Shown: one piece after another, positions 1-12,478 of the stretch
Position numbering within the stretch: position 1 is the first letter of the stretch
Layout of the letters: each line of letters starts with the position of its first letter
Assembly: GCF_009017415.1 (NCBI RefSeq)
Contig: NC_092409.1
Span: 1,178,001 to 1,242,000 of the forward strand
Length of the DNA: 64,000 nucleotides
Direction: 5' to 3'
Origin: Aspergillus flavus
Lineage: Eukaryota; Ascomycota; Eurotiomycetes; Eurotiales; Aspergillaceae
The notes under the pieces: generated by a model
What the model was told of the DNA's origin: nothing
The model's database searches: none
The model's input: only the letters and a program-made list of their open reading frames with translations
Made by a program: the position numbers and the translations under genes

Positions 1-1090
1 TGGTCATTGGAGCCTCAGCGATTTCCGCGGTTCGATCGACGGAGTAGATCGGTAGTGAAAAGATCTGCCAGGGATTGCAAACCCTAATCTAAGATCCTTC
101 TGCCTGTCCATTCTTAGCCGAGAAGAGAGATCATGCAGTACTCCATAGAAGAATATGTTCGCCTGATGTGGACTATAGACTAGTACAAGAGCGTACTCCG
201 TATGTATTCGGAGTGTGTGAGATTTCCTGCGCGAAGTGATATCATTACACGACCTCTTGGGTTTCAAGCAACGCTCCACCAGTGATTACAGGATAAGTCC
301 AACTGCTGGATGGGGTATCAGCTTGTACTCTAGGCACAATGGAGGTGTCGTACAATGAGTACTAGTAGTAAGGTGGGTACTCCGTTACTACTACCAGATT
401 TGTACTGTGTACATTTTTACTGTGTACTTTGAACCTCGGCCTTCACGGCCAATGACCGCAGTCCAACACGTTGATTAGTCACTCACATCCATAACCGGTT
501 AGTTCAAGTTACCAGGACCATACTCCGTACTGTGTAAGCATTCGAAACGGTACAGCCAAGGTGTGGCTAGAAAAGGTTTCCATTTTCATCTCATATTTGG
601 TAGTCCCATCATGTCGATATAAATCCCGAAAACCATCGTTATATAAAAGATCCCATTCCAATATGAGGATTCGCACCCCTGCCAACCAAATCAGCTCACC
701 ATCCACAACGTAACCCGAGACCCATGCAAGTCTCCAACGGCGAATGAAAATGGCTCGCTCCCTAACCGAAGGGGCCAAAGCTGGAACCGAATAGCGTCGG
801 GGACTCCCCCGAGCGACTTAAATTGAGGTGCAGGGGCCGCTAAAATGGCTTCGATTTTCTTTTCAGATCGTCTGCTCTGTTGGGGGTGTACATGCGACTT
901 CCTTCAAGGCTGGGTAGTCTGGCTAACATAATTGGGCTATGTATGTATCGGAGTCATTGATAGTCGCAGATAGAATTTGGCTAACAGGAGCAACAGATAT
1001 AGCGCTGAATTAGCGCCCCACACTGCGAACAAGAAAGATATTGGCTATTTCAAGGGACTACAGGGTTGAACAACCGGGTGTTATACCACA
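1..1090. other. Intergenic region, no gene recognised
   Basis: No open frame here shows recognisable protein sequence. An 89-codon minus-strand frame at 509-778 is open but matches no family I know. The stretch carries two exact copies of the 9-mer TACTCCGTA (194-202, 521-529) and one TACTCCGTT (378-386), which recur in other intergenic regions of the window. The last few hundred bases are presumably the promoter of the gene starting at 1091. Confidence 0.6.
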
Positions 1091-2612
1091 ATGCTGTTTA
1101 TAATCCTGGCAGCATGCATTGCTGTGTTGCTCTACCTTTACCATGTTAATCGTGCTATAATGGCCGTTCCCGAGGAAGCTCGTCGTCTGTGCCCTCACCG
1201 CTGGACAGTCGATGAGATCAAGGCTGCTTTCGAAAAGGTTCAGGACTCTCCCACCGATGTAGCCAAAAGCCTTCCCCCAAAGCAATCTAGACGCTATATC
1301 GTTGTTGGTGGATCCGGTGCGTTTCAGACCTAAATTCAAGAGCCCGACCAATCTCAGTCTCACGTGGTATCCTCATTTGACAACGACTAACCCTTCCCAG
1401 GCCTCGTTGGAAACTGGATTGTATCGCACCTTACCATGCGTGGCGAAGACCCAGCCGCTATCCGGATTTTGGATCTCCAGACTCCCCGACCTGAAGTTCT
1501 CGATCAGGGTGTCACCTTCATCAAGACGAACATCACCGATGAGCAGGCCGTCCTGAGCGCCTTCTCACAACCATGGGCCTCATCAGTCGCTGACCTGCCA
1601 TTGACCGTATTCCACAACGCCGCAGTGATCCGACCCGCAGAACGCCTCAAGGCTTTCCTGCCTCTGTGCCGCAACGTAAACGTCGGCGGTACAGTGAACG
1701 TGCTCAACGCCGCCAAGAAATCCGGAGCAACCTGCATGATCGCAACGTCGTCTGGCTCCGTCTGTCTCCGCCGATTCTCGTTCTGGGTCGCTCCCTGGAC
1801 AAAGACGCCCGAGTATCTCGTACAAGTCGTCAACGACTCAAGCGAAGTACCCAAGCAGCACGACCATTTCTTCGGAAACTACGCCGTCGCAAAAGCCGAA
1901 GCAGAGAACATCGTCCGTTCCGCAGACGACCCCAAATCCAACTTCCGAACCGGCTGCATCCGCCCCGTAAATGGAATCTACGGTGTCTCGGACTCCGCCG
2001 GCAGCGTCACAGGAAACTATCTTCGTACCGGAGGTGCCCCAACGTAAGAAACGATCCAACTTAACATTACTCCCACCAAATCACTAACGAAGGGTTATGG
2101 ATAGCTGGACCTACGATGTAATTCACAGCTGGGTTAACGCCGAAAACGTCTCAATCGCCCATCTCCTCTACGAACAGCGTCTCCTCGAACACACGAATAG
2201 CCGCTCCACGCTCCCAAACATCGGTGGACAGGCCTTCGCCGTCACAGACCCCAACCCGCCCGTCATCTTCGATGACATCTACCTTTGCCTCACGACATTA
2301 GCAAAGACACCTGCCGCCTTCCCCCATGTTCCAGTCATGCCGTTTATCCTGATGTCTTATCCCATTGAATGGTATGCCTTCCTGCAGCAGCAGTATCTCC
2401 CCTGGCTTCCGAAGATCACGGGTGAGCTTGCTAAGCTGCAGCCGGGACTCTTTGCTATCGCCAACGCGCACGTCATTGGAGATGACTCGCGTGCGCGGTT
2501 GTCTCCTGAGAAGGGTGGGCTTGGGTATAATCCACCTATCAATACCCTAGAAGGGCTATGTAGGGAGCTTAAGGCGTGGAATAAGAAGGCGGACATGAAG
2601 TCTTCCTCTTGA
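1091..2612 (+). CDS. 3-beta-hydroxysteroid dehydrogenase/isomerase family protein (sterol-4-alpha-carboxylate 3-dehydrogenase-like)
   Basis: Three exons (1091-1316, 1401-2043, 2093-2612) give 462 residues. Introns of 84 and 49 nt have GT...AG ends, and intron 1 carries a CGACTAAC branch site. The N-terminus is a hydrophobic anchor (MLFIILAACIAVLLYLY). A Rossmann dinucleotide-binding motif GGSGLVGN spans the first splice junction. The SDR catalytic residues are visible: the Ser region TSSGS and the YxxxK motif in NYAVAKAEAENIV. In this family NAD(P)-dependent enzymes oxidise a 3-hydroxyl on sterols or related substrates at the ER membrane; Erg26 is the ergosterol-pathway member. The sequence does not prove sterol specificity; several fungal paralogues act in specialised metabolism. 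It converges on the alcohol oxidase gene, leaving about 300 bp between stop codons. Confidence 0.85.
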
Positions 2613-2914
2613 GGGTGAGATGCATGAATTTCTTTGTGTAGTAGTTCTCATTGGAACCGCGTGTGGTTGTATGGGTATTAGATGGCATATTTATGTGAAT
2701 GATGTATATATCAGTTTCCTTGATATTAAATTTGGGAGACCGATTGGCGATCGGTTGAGTCTTATACTACAAAATGTATTCAGCAGATTGACAGTGTATA
2801 TATTCAAGCAATTATTATTTACGGAAAGAAGAACATCGATTTCTCATTCTGCATGTCCTAATCACACTTACGAATTACCCTCCCCTCACATCACCAGGAA
2901 CCGAGTCAAGAAAA
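2613..2914. other. Convergent 3' region
   Basis: About 300 bp between two converging stop codons, AT-rich, with no coding signal. It must hold both 3' UTRs and polyadenylation sites. Confidence 0.6.
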
Positions 2915-5456
2915 CTACAACCTAGCCAGATTAACAACCTCCCCAGGAGCATGATATGTCGGGACCCTCATCTCCAGCGCTGCACCAGAATACCCCAAAT
3001 CCTCAGCCGTAAGCACAGCACACTTCTCCCCAATCAAAAGGGCAGTCTATCCTCATTAGCAAACTCATCTAAAGAGAAGAAGAGTAGGTATAAAAATGCA
3101 AACTTACACTAAAAGTATTACACCCAACATTATCCGGACAAATCGACAAATCACAGACCTTAAGGCCCTTAACCCCATGGACATTAAGACGTTCATCGAC
3201 GACACCGCCATGCTTGACGATCGAGTTACCTTCTCTCGGTGCCATGCTGCAGGTTCCGAGGGAGTGCCAGGTTGTTTCGACGTGGCGTTGGACTGTATTC
3301 GTTGTTTTCTTGTTAGCAGGGCTGTAGATTAAATGTGGAGGTTTGGGGCATGGAAGTCTATGCGTAACGTACCCCATTTCTCGATATGCTCGATATCCTT
3401 TTTGCTGTATTGGATTGGTTCCCGGGTCTCTTGCTTATTGGAGTTGAGGTAGGTTTCTGTGGGGGTTTGGCCTGGTTCGAGGGGTTGGGACCATGATCCT
3501 GTTTTCCATTGTTAGTTTGGTGTATTGATGGTATGTTGGAGGGTGGAGGGTGGAGGGTTCATGTGTACCGTGTTGGATACCGGCGGTGATGTGATTGGGC
3601 CCAGCGTATGCCTTTGTCGTGGCTAGGTCGAGGTCGAATGCCCGGGCTGCAGAGTCAAAGGCGAAGTGTGGGTGCATGCTGGTTACTTCGCCTGCATAGG
3701 CGCTCATGCGGCGGGCGGTCTCGCGCGATTTGATGTAGCCCCAGACCATTGGGGCCATGTCGCGCTTATCGTTCATGAAGCCGGCATCGAAGTCGGGGGC
3801 ATCGTACGGGTCGGCGGACCGGATGTGGGTGAAGCCGCGGGAGAAAGGGTATTCCTGGGATTATTTTAGGTGGCTATTTAGGGAGTGTACATGGGGAGGG
3901 TAAGATGGCGTACCAGGAAGTGGAACATCGTGAAGAACTTGCCTGGGGGCATGAGCATGTGGTCGCCGAACCAGCTGTTACCAGTTAGTTAGAGGAAAGA
4001 AGTTTTACTAATAATTGTGAGTGGGATACTCACCCGGAAATGATGGAGTAGTGCATCACAGGCTTGTCAGGCTTGTTCTTGAAGTAGCTCTCCCAGCCGC
4101 TGGTAAACTCCGGCGTAGGCCATCTCTTCATTTCCTCCAGTTCCTCTGGCGTGGGCCTGATCTTCACGCCGGCATCGATGCCGTTTGTGGCCAGTGGACC
4201 TGTACCTTTGAGGTTCCACTCCTCAAAGACCTTCTTCTGCACTTCGGGGTCGCCACGAACGAAGTCATCGAAGGATTCAACGTCCGGCTTAGCCCTGTAC
4301 ACAGAGAAGGTGAGGTAGTGGTCCTGGAAGTTGCGGCCCACGCCTGGAAGGTTGACCAAGGGCTTGATGCCTGCTTTACGGAGCTTCTCGGGTTCACCGA
4401 TTCCGGATCTCTGCAGGATGAGAGGTGAGCTGAGTGTGCCGCTGCTGACAATAATTTGCTTGCGGGCCCGGAAGATCTTGCGTGGTGGGTTACGGCCGTC
4501 TAAGGGTTTGGTTGGAACGGTCGCGACGCCCACCGCTCGGCCATCTTCGATGATGATCTTGTCCACCTTGGTGTTGCACTTGAGATGGAGATTGGTATAC
4601 TTGGCTCTTGTACTGTGCACATAAGCGTGCGCAGCATCGCTACGACGGCCTGGTATTCAACTATCGTTAAAAGTGTATAGCCTGACTAGAATAATCAGCT
4701 TACCGGTGTCACGGTTGATCCATTTCAGCCAGTGTTCAGCTCCGTGTCTATTGAGTTGTCAGTATTGAACTCGGACTGGCAATATCTTGTAAGCCATACC
4801 CAGTCTTCAAGTCCTGCAGATCATCCGTGACCGGAATACCCTGCGACTCGGCAGCACGCAGGAAGTCCTGCATAATAGGATACGTATAATTCCCGAAAGA
4901 GACCTTGATAGGTCCATCAAAACCATGCAGGTCTCTGTTATTGCATGCGCGCTGATAGGTCTCATGCTTCTTCATCAAAGGGATGAGTTCCTTGGTCGTC
5001 CACCCCTTTGCCTGGAAATCGTCATAGTCTGAGGCCGATGCTCTCGTATACATCTGAAACACGTTAGCCCTTCATGAACCGGGATTGGTTGTGTCAAGTA
5101 GGTACCATGAAGTTAATCGAGCTGCCTCCTCCGAGGATATTGGCACACGGGACGATAGCCCGACGTCCGTCAAGCCATTCCGATGGACGAGAATAGTAGA
5201 AGGAAGCTGTCTTTGAGTCCAGCTTCATGTTCCGGGGGTAGATGCCTGGGCGGTAGACCCTATTATGGTCAGTGCCATCTCCTTTGGTGTAGATGAGGTC
5301 ACCTCTAGCCTACCATGGGTTGTTCAGGTTGTCTTCACCTGCCTCGATCAGCAATACCTGGAGGTTGTGATCGAGGTTGGCCAGACGGCCTGCTGGGACA
5401 CACCCAGAGCTCCCACCACCACAGATGATGATATCGACCTCGTCTGGGATGGTCAT
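2915..5456 (-). CDS. Alcohol oxidase (methanol oxidase type, GMC flavoprotein), peroxisomal
   Basis: Ten exons on the minus strand (5314-5456, 5106-5259, 4800-5053, 4704-4747, 4034-4649, 3914-3974, 3569-3854, 3373-3498, 3108-3292, 2915-3046) join in frame to 666 residues, close to the 663 of methylotrophic-yeast AOX. Seen: the N-terminal FAD fold [12 protein letters not shown] signature 1 ([19 protein letters not shown]), signature 2 ([17 protein letters not shown]), the catalytic His in [11 protein letters not shown] and the Asn in NVGCNTF. The C-terminus is LARL; ARL fits a PTS1 peroxisomal signal, and yeast AOX ends ARF. The family oxidises short primary alcohols to aldehyde plus H2O2. In filamentous fungi these enzymes are often linked to methanol released from pectin, which is an inference here. 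Repeated CCCCGC elements lie upstream and suggest carbon regulation. Confidence 0.93.
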
Positions 5457-5568
5457 TGTTACAGACGTATCCTGATACTTGGTTCTCTATCGATAAAGTA
5501 GAAGATTGAAGTGTCACAAGGATTGTTACGAGGGAGATATACCTCCTGAGGGGAGTTCTAGCTGAGAC

Positions 5569-5576
5569 TTATATGT
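5569..5576 (-). promoter_or_regulatory. Putative TATA box of the alcohol oxidase gene
   Basis: On the minus strand the sequence reads ACATATAAGT about 115 nt before the start codon, a usual distance for a fungal TATA element plus short leader. Inferred from position and sequence only. Confidence 0.4.
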
Positions 5577-5586
5577 TCAGCCACGA

Positions 5587-6380
5587 CCCCGCAAGGGCTG
5601 ATTCGAGTCCATAGGTCGTTATCAACTCTCAGGGCCCCTTCTCTATGCATTGAATCGTCTCTTTCCTCTTATGTATGGTCAATTCCCCGCACGGCAAAAG
5701 TACGACGCGTATACAGGCCCAATATTTGGACTATCAGAGGGTGATTACTGGGGCCAAGGGACTTCCAAGCACAAATCAAGCAATGAGGACGGTGAATTAG
5801 ATTTGGAAGTTATAATATGTCGTCTACTACAATTCCCCGCACACCAAGGCTGTTTGTGCTACCGAGAATGGTTGGATATTTATCCGGACAGATCCTATGT
5901 GTAACTAGTGTTGAGGGGTACCCATTGTCTGAGACGAGGCAGAGTTGAGCTTGGGCGATGTGAAAGAGGCCCAGAGATAAATCAGGCAGTGATTCATATT
6001 GTATTACTGCAAAGAGCGCTTTCCTACATCCAGATAGTCCCTCCGACAGCAGAAATCGATCGCGGTATAAAGTCCATATGGAGAAACCAGGTCATGGATA
6101 TTCCGCGAGAGTGATGCAACGAACAAATTAATAGCTCGAGATATCCGACACGATGGATTTGCTAGAAAAGGAATCAGGAAAGTGGCGTCCGATTGTGCAA
6201 CGATATCGGCCGTGTGGACGTAGACACGAATCAGTTCCACGAAGGATCTCGACCGTGAATGAATAGGAAAGTTTCTCACTAGTGTTGAGCACGAGGCGGC
6301 CGAGTGTGGGGAAAGAAACCTTGAAGCTAAAAGGGTCAAAGTGAAGCTAAAGGTCATTACTCTTTCCAGGACTTCCCCGC
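5587..6380. promoter_or_regulatory. Repeated CCCCGC elements upstream of alcohol oxidase (CreA-type consensus)
   Basis: CCCCGC occurs at 5587-5592, 5685-5690, 5835-5840 and 6375-6380. The reverse complement GCGGGG fits the SYGGRG consensus of the carbon-catabolite repressor CreA. Three copies share the longer string TTCCCCGCAC, and two of these share the 12-mer AATTCCCCGCAC exactly 150 bp apart (5681 and 5831). The extended identity is more than the CreA core requires, so another zinc-finger factor could also be involved. Function is inferred. Confidence 0.4.
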
Positions 6381-6837
6381 ACAAGATCCTCAGAATGCTG
6401 TAGTGGCCGGCGTTTACCACCAGATCCCTTTCAACCGTTGCAAATCCCGAGTGGAGATGATTCACGCTAATGCACTCGATGGTTTTTTCCATCCATTGCT
6501 ATCCCGGACTCGTTTCTTGGCTTTTGAAGGGAGACCCACACGTCTCTGGACTCGTGAAATTTGATAGCTGGACGCTGTTCCAAATAATTTGCCTGCGAAA
6601 TTCGGACTTGACAGCGTCAACAAAGAAAATGGAAGACGATGCCACTGAATATAGCAGCCATTCAGATGCAAGGTTATGAGAATCCTATAACAAAAGGAGG
6701 GCTGAGTCAAGGAGAATCGGCCATCTGGACATAGGAGTAGCTTGGCTGTGGTAATATGATGTGGCATCTGGGCCCGGCGCTTCCGGGCTCCGCATCAGGA
6801 ATTGCAGGGAATCCTCAAAGTAGACTAAGAAACGCAA

Positions 6838-7558
6838 CTACCGAGCGTGCTGTTGTGCAAGCTGACGTCGCTGCTCCAAGATTTGCATTCGCACGTTCTC
6901 CGAAGCCAACTCAACATCGAGAATCGCACCAACGCCTCTCTTCCATGTTTCTTCCAACCCCGCAAGTTCTCCTTTGCTAGACTCTTGAGCGATCTTCCTT
7001 TGCTTGTTCACCGTCTCCGCAGCTTCCTTGGTTTCAGCCAATTCCTTCTCAAGTTCTCGTAAGACATCCTCCAGTTGAGAGTTGCCAATCAGCCACGCGT
7101 TTTTGCCATTTTCTTCCAGGAGCGTCAGGTTATCCCGCCTCATGGACAAATGGGAACTGGCCGTGTAGGCCTTCTGCAAGGCTTGGCGCCACTCATCAAG
7201 ATTGGGGGTCGCATTTGGTCCCGCCTCCGATGACCTGGTTGGCGGCTCAGGAGCCTCATAGCGTGAAAGATCAACTCCACCGGTCAAGGGTAATCCAGCA
7301 GCCTTCCGTTCGACCTCCTGTTGCATGAGGGGGGAAAACTGGGGTTCGGGGAATGCGGGGATGGAAGGATGAATCGTCGACAAATAGTCAGCAGGAAGCT
7401 CTGAGGCGATGAGCTTCTGGGCATTAGCTCGAGCATGGGCGGAAGGTTCCGCATCGATATCTAGGGAAGAGTTGATTATTAGAAGAGAAGGAGAGAGTTC
7501 GCTAGTAGGGACGAGACCTACAAGGGAGAGAGTCATGGGACTCATTGATGAGGGGCAT
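6838..7558 (-). CDS. Pre-mRNA-splicing factor SPF27 (BCAS2/Cwf7 family)
   Basis: Two exons (7522-7558, 6838-7460) split by a 61-nt intron give 219 residues. The start was chosen because splicing joins MPLINESHDSLP to YIDAEP, which restores the conserved family N-terminus; reading through the intron gives an unrelated frame. The C-terminal half (from about residue 120) is a long, charged predicted coiled coil ending EQRRQLAQQHAR, as expected. SPF27 is a core subunit of the Prp19/NineTeen complex that activates the spliceosome in the nucleus. The size fits the family (about 220-225 residues in animals). Confidence 0.92.
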
Positions 7559-8585
7559 GTTGGACTAGCTGAATAGGGAAGGTAGGCGATCTGAATGAAT
7601 TGCCGTTGAAACTCAAACTGGACTGAGTAGCTCTTTGCTGAAGTGTAATGGCTGCATGTATAGATGAGGTTGAGGTTGATGCCAACCTTCATCTTTTTCT
7701 GCCTGGCGGTGAACCAACAGCTCCCTCTCACGGATGACTAATCGGTGCCCTAACACCGGCTTGATGATTTGCCAACTTATAGGGGGTTTAAAGACGACAG
7801 AAAGCGGCAATATGAGGGTAATAGCCTGATGGTTTCGTTAGTAAATGGATAGACAAATCAGGAGCTTCGAAATGTTCTGTGATCTACCAGGTTAGAGTTG
7901 TATGGTATGATAGACCTTGGACAAGTATCAGCCTAATCTCGCGAATACTTCTGAACTACAAGCTAAGAGGCCGAGAAAGGTCTCATTTCCCCTTTCACTT
8001 ACTGAAAATCAATGTTAGTGTACCGAGCATGTATGAAAGATATTATTTTTTTTACTGGCTGTTCATTCTTCAAAAATGTACACGCGCTTATGCTAGGTGT
8101 ACATGCGTCGTTTAGCTTGACGAAAACAAATCTTCCACCAACCACAAAGTCCACACTTTGTAATGATCTTTGTCTGGTCTTCAAAGCCAAACTGACTACC
8201 ATCCGCCTCAATGTCAGATTATGGATGGGATCATCCAAAAAGCAGCAAATTCCTTCACACTAGCTGCAATACTGGACCATCGTCTAATGAGCTCCCAATA
8301 GGCGCCCTGCAAGGCTCTAAGCTAACCATCATTGGCTGTTCTAGCCCAGCGACATTCACAGGGGCAAGTTAAGAGAAGCTTGTTTCCTAGATTTCTCTTA
8401 TAAATAAAGTAGTTACATCAGCATATAGAGAAGTTTGTAAGCCAAAAATTAAGACACGCAAGCTTTGATGAAGCTATGTTTTAACATTACTGACATGCAA
8501 CTCTAATCCAGTTGCTTTAGGAAAGGCAATGGATGAAGATGCGATGTCTACATCCCCGAGTCCGAATAGTTCAAACATATAGTGC
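7559..8585. other. Intergenic region, no gene recognised
   Basis: About 1 kb containing the SPF27 promoter and the ceramidase 3' flank. Frames of 65-83 codons on either strand lack any recognisable motif. No repeats or RNA genes were seen. Confidence 0.5.
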
Positions 8586-10964
8586 TTAGGTTGTTGACAC
8601 CTTAAAAAAGCCACTTATTCCTTCGAAACCCCCGATGTCGCCTTTGACAGTCTTGAAATCTCCATAATAATGCAGGCGATAGGTGCCGTCCTTGAGAGAG
8701 GAGGGATTTCCAACATTATAATAATCATCCTCTATCTGCCACTGGATTGTAACTTCGCTGTGGCCCAGAACGGTATTCGTTCTCTTCCAGGTGTAAACAA
8801 GGTTCCAATCTCGGTCAGTCCGAACAACCTCCCAGGTGTCAGTTCCGGGTTTCTGTCGCTCAACCGCCGCGAATGTAGATTCTTGACGTAGGTTGTTCCG
8901 AGGGTTAGCTCCAACGAAGGTGGCATTCACAGTGTCACCAGGTCCATATGTGGCATTGTCGACGGACGAAATGACATCACCGAACGTTTTTCCGATGGGG
9001 CTACCGTCATACAAGACGCCTGGAATAAACGATAGAGACTTATCCGTGTTGATAGGAGGTTTCACTTTCGAGTCTAGTGCTGGCAGGCTGGAGCTGTCAC
9101 CGAGATATGGAAGATATGTGAGTGTGAGGTTGATATATGCCGCGAGGGTGTTGGGACCGTAGAGAGTCGAGGCACCCTCATAGCGTTGTACATGGTATTC
9201 TTCCTCGGTCGCCACGTAATGAGCGTAACTATTCGACGGAGCACCCAATACCACCAAGGGATTTGCCACGGAAAGCACGTCTTTCGCGGACTTTGCGATG
9301 GCTTCTTTCCAGCGCCGTCCAGACATGGTCGTGGCCTCACTGGTTGAGATGATGATAAAAAGCTGACCAACCCTCAAAACCTGAATATCAACAATATTCG
9401 GAGTCCATGCATACGGCTGTGTTACGGCCCCCACATCTAAAAGGACCTCTTTCGGCGCTTGGCACGCTTTCTGCTCCTTGGAGGGTTGGTGAATGAAGGC
9501 ACGAGCAGCATACCATAATGGATTTTTCTCTGCTGGTCCACTGCTGTTTTGTGTAAAATCAAACATGCCCGGCCCATCAGTAGTACCAGCGGCAAACGAG
9601 AAGCCGAGAGCTGCCGAGCATGTCTTCAGAATGCTTGCATTAAAGGGCGAGATGAAGGTGTAATCGGAGAGATCCTGGTATATATGGAAGGCGTTGACAT
9701 CAGAGCTCTTGAGAATCCGAGTGGGATTAGAGTCCAACTGAGTGTAGAGTTTCCTGGCAGCCTCATATTGAAGCTTCCCGATTTCGAAACAGCTTTTGGC
9801 ACCATTGTCCTTTTCACGGAAGAAGGGCCCACGGCCACGACAGTTTTCCATTGTACCACCACATGTACTGTCTTCGTATCGGCACTTCTGCCCAGAGCCA
9901 TCTTCACACCATGCCCCTAAGACGTTCGGGCTCGTGTCTCCGACATTTGATTGGGAGAAGCCCGCAACGAAATCATCAGCGAACTTTTGGTCGGCCGTGA
10001 CACTTCTTTCAAAAAGCCATGCTGCAACTCCTTTGTTGTCACCTGTCACCAATGTATTGTTGTTGTACATGGAAGTGCCATGCACTGGAAAGAATGTCAG
10101 AACGGCCGTCGTTTTATTATCCGTTGCTCTGTCGAACCTCAGAAGTGTCATGGTCTTGTCCACACTGTCTGAGTATCGCGCTTTCTCTTCTTCCGGATTG
10201 TGATCGTAACTATACGGGCTTCTGTTGATGTTGGCATTTTCAAGGTCTATGGAGCCAAAGCTCAGGCGTCCAGGAGCAATACTTTGATGGGCTCGTTTGA
10301 TGGAAAGCAGGACGCCATCAACGATCGCCTGGTAGCTCTGCTTGTCGAATCCCTTATTCGGAATCTGAGGGAGAAGATAATTCATCCAGGCACCCGGCCC
10401 TGAGTGGGAGTGGGTTCCTGTAAAGGCTACGTTGTGCTCGCCGTAGTCTGCAAATTCACTGCCAAGGCTAGCCAGGCCTTCGAGAACGCCATGTCGTACA
10501 GCAGTGTCACCTGTCAGCGAGTCTATAATTAGATAGATGAAGGTATCCTTTGGGCGGTTGGGATTCGCGACTATGAAAGCACGAGAGTAGATCCTCTGTC
10601 GTAGGCCAGTCCCAATCTGGTCCAAGCTGGCGTAGCCTCCAAATCCGATCTCGACAACAGGCCTGGTTCAAAGTCGTTAACGAAATAGTTGAGGTATTAC
10701 CATGGACAAGACAATGGATCAATGGATCAAAGGGATGGGCGGGATATTAAAGGAAAAAGATTACCCGGTAATGTCCGCTCTGCCAGCTCCTAGTAGGAAA
10801 ACGCTATCATCGGACGCGAATTCAGTGTTTCTGTCGGCCCATTTATACCTGCTATCGACAACGGGCGGTTGATTGGAATCCGATACAACGGAAAACAGCA
10901 ACAACAGGAATAGTGCTGCTATAAAGGTCCCAGAAACTACGACACCCAGCCTCGCATTCGCCAT
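8586..10964 (-). CDS. Neutral ceramidase (N-acylsphingosine amidohydrolase)
   Basis: Two exons (10765-10964, 8586-10662) with a 102-nt intron encode 758 residues. Splicing restores the family start of the catalytic domain, GAGRADITGPVVEIG. An N-terminal hydrophobic segment (TFIAALFLLLLFSVV, about residues 13-27) acts as signal peptide or signal anchor, so the enzyme should enter the secretory pathway. The zinc-site motif GTHSHSGPG and the block NINRSPYSYDHNP are typical of neutral/alkaline ceramidases. The C-terminal Ig-like domain is present. The family cleaves ceramide to sphingosine and fatty acid. It lies downstream in the same direction as the short gene-free stretch before SPF27, with no sign of co-regulation. 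Confidence 0.95.
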
Positions 10965-12478
10965 ATTGAATAGGTTATGGTTGAAATCAAAGACAAAAGG
11001 TTACGACATTAGAAAGCGTGCGCAACTGAAGGGGATATCGGACCTTTTTATCCGAATATCCCTGTGAATCGCTTCAAGCCGAGGCGAATCGATCACTCTG
11101 CATGCGCATGACCGAGTATAGGAATAAGACAAGCGATCACAAATCAAATTTCAGTTGCGATGCCCCGGAAGGAAGGGGATGAAATAGTACGATTGGTGTA
11201 GAGTTGAAGGAAGGGTGACATCGTCTGTCCGTAGTTTGGATGATGACTTGCCGGCCCTAAACTGAATTGGGCACGTCCTCTTCATCCCCCGCTCTCTTGA
11301 ACCCTAAGGATGGAGTAGTTGACAAGGCACAAGGTAACAGCGCATGACAAAAGCAATGATGAGCATTGTGATAGACCATTCCATAGGGCGGGGATGTAGC
11401 CACCTCTAACCCTTCCGAGACTAGTTCTCGTTTAGTGACTCCATACCAGTCAAAGGGTCCATCCGTTCTCTGCCGATCCTCCAAAGGTCAATTGAGTAAG
11501 TGGGCCAAGACGGCACCCCCAGAGCTTGTTCCTGGGAAATGGCTGCATAGAAGAGTGAAAGCCCTTTTGGTGAAAGATATCCTCCCCCTTTTTCTTCATT
11601 TTCCTTTCTTTTGTTTTTGCTTTTTCCCTCGTCTTTCCTTTTTACGCTTTCATTTTCCGACACTCATCACAAAATACTTTGCTGATAAATAGTCTGAATG
11701 AGACCGGCAATGATTCCCTGACATAACTTTATTGGAATCACTCCTTACGCCTACTCCAAAAAGCAAGTACCCCGAATAGAACAGAAAGGGAAGGAAAGAA
11801 AGAAAAGATGTATCCCTGTACAAGCTATCCGGACATAGGTGCGATTTATATGATGAGTAATGGAGGGTTTTACGACCATGAGCATGTTGACTAAAATGGT
11901 AGTTTTAGGTAGAATTATCTATCACACTATATTATTTGCATGCTATTCAGGCAATAAGAATATTGAATCTACCTTGCATGTTGTCAATTATCTACCATCT
12001 ATCCATTCTAGCAAGGTCCCAAAAATCCTCCGCAACCTACTTACACACCGAGCAATGTACGAGAAATAGCTCAGAGTGGACTTTCTAGAGACTCTATTAT
12101 ACGATCGTCATATATCTCCACCCCTCAATATGACAGCGAGAACTTAGCTGGAACTAATCCAATTAGAACCTGAGAAGATATATTGTTTTTCAGTAGTTGC
12201 CTGGGTGTGGGGTAAGAAGTCCACTTGACAGTTGGGAAAATCTCCGCGACTAATTACATGAGTTATATGGGGCTTATTCTAGCGGCTGTCATTATTGGGG
12301 TATGGCATGATTTGGATATACATTTAGCCTTTGACTTGAGCTTACTCACTGGAGAGTACGTTGAAGTTGATATCTGTATATCTTCATGATAGTTGATCTG
12401 GTCATCCAACGTACACATGAACAGACATAACATACAAATCACATACCAACCCAACACAGCAATTCATAATAATTAGTT
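10965..12478. other. Intergenic region, no gene recognised
   Basis: About 1.5 kb. The left part is the ceramidase promoter. Short frames such as 11421-11663 (minus) and 11860-12069 (plus) have no recognisable content. AT content rises toward 12.1-12.4 kb. This leads into the tract of decayed genes. Confidence 0.5.

Larger units (their letters stand above)
5457..6837. other. Intergenic region upstream of alcohol oxidase
   Basis: About 1.4 kb with no supported gene. The 162-codon minus-strand frame at 6004-6492 has no recognisable motifs and is probably chance. The region carries the oxidase core promoter and four CCCCGC elements (see separate entries). Its right part is the 3' flank of the SPF27 gene. 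Confidence 0.6.

Noticed and set aside
4021..4428. Open plus-strand frame of 135 codons
   Set aside because: Lies antisense within alcohol oxidase exons; its openness reflects the codon bias of the real gene.
6004..6492. 162-codon minus-strand frame upstream of the alcohol oxidase
   Set aside because: No recognisable sequence and overlaps the promoter/3' flank; no supporting splice or start signals.
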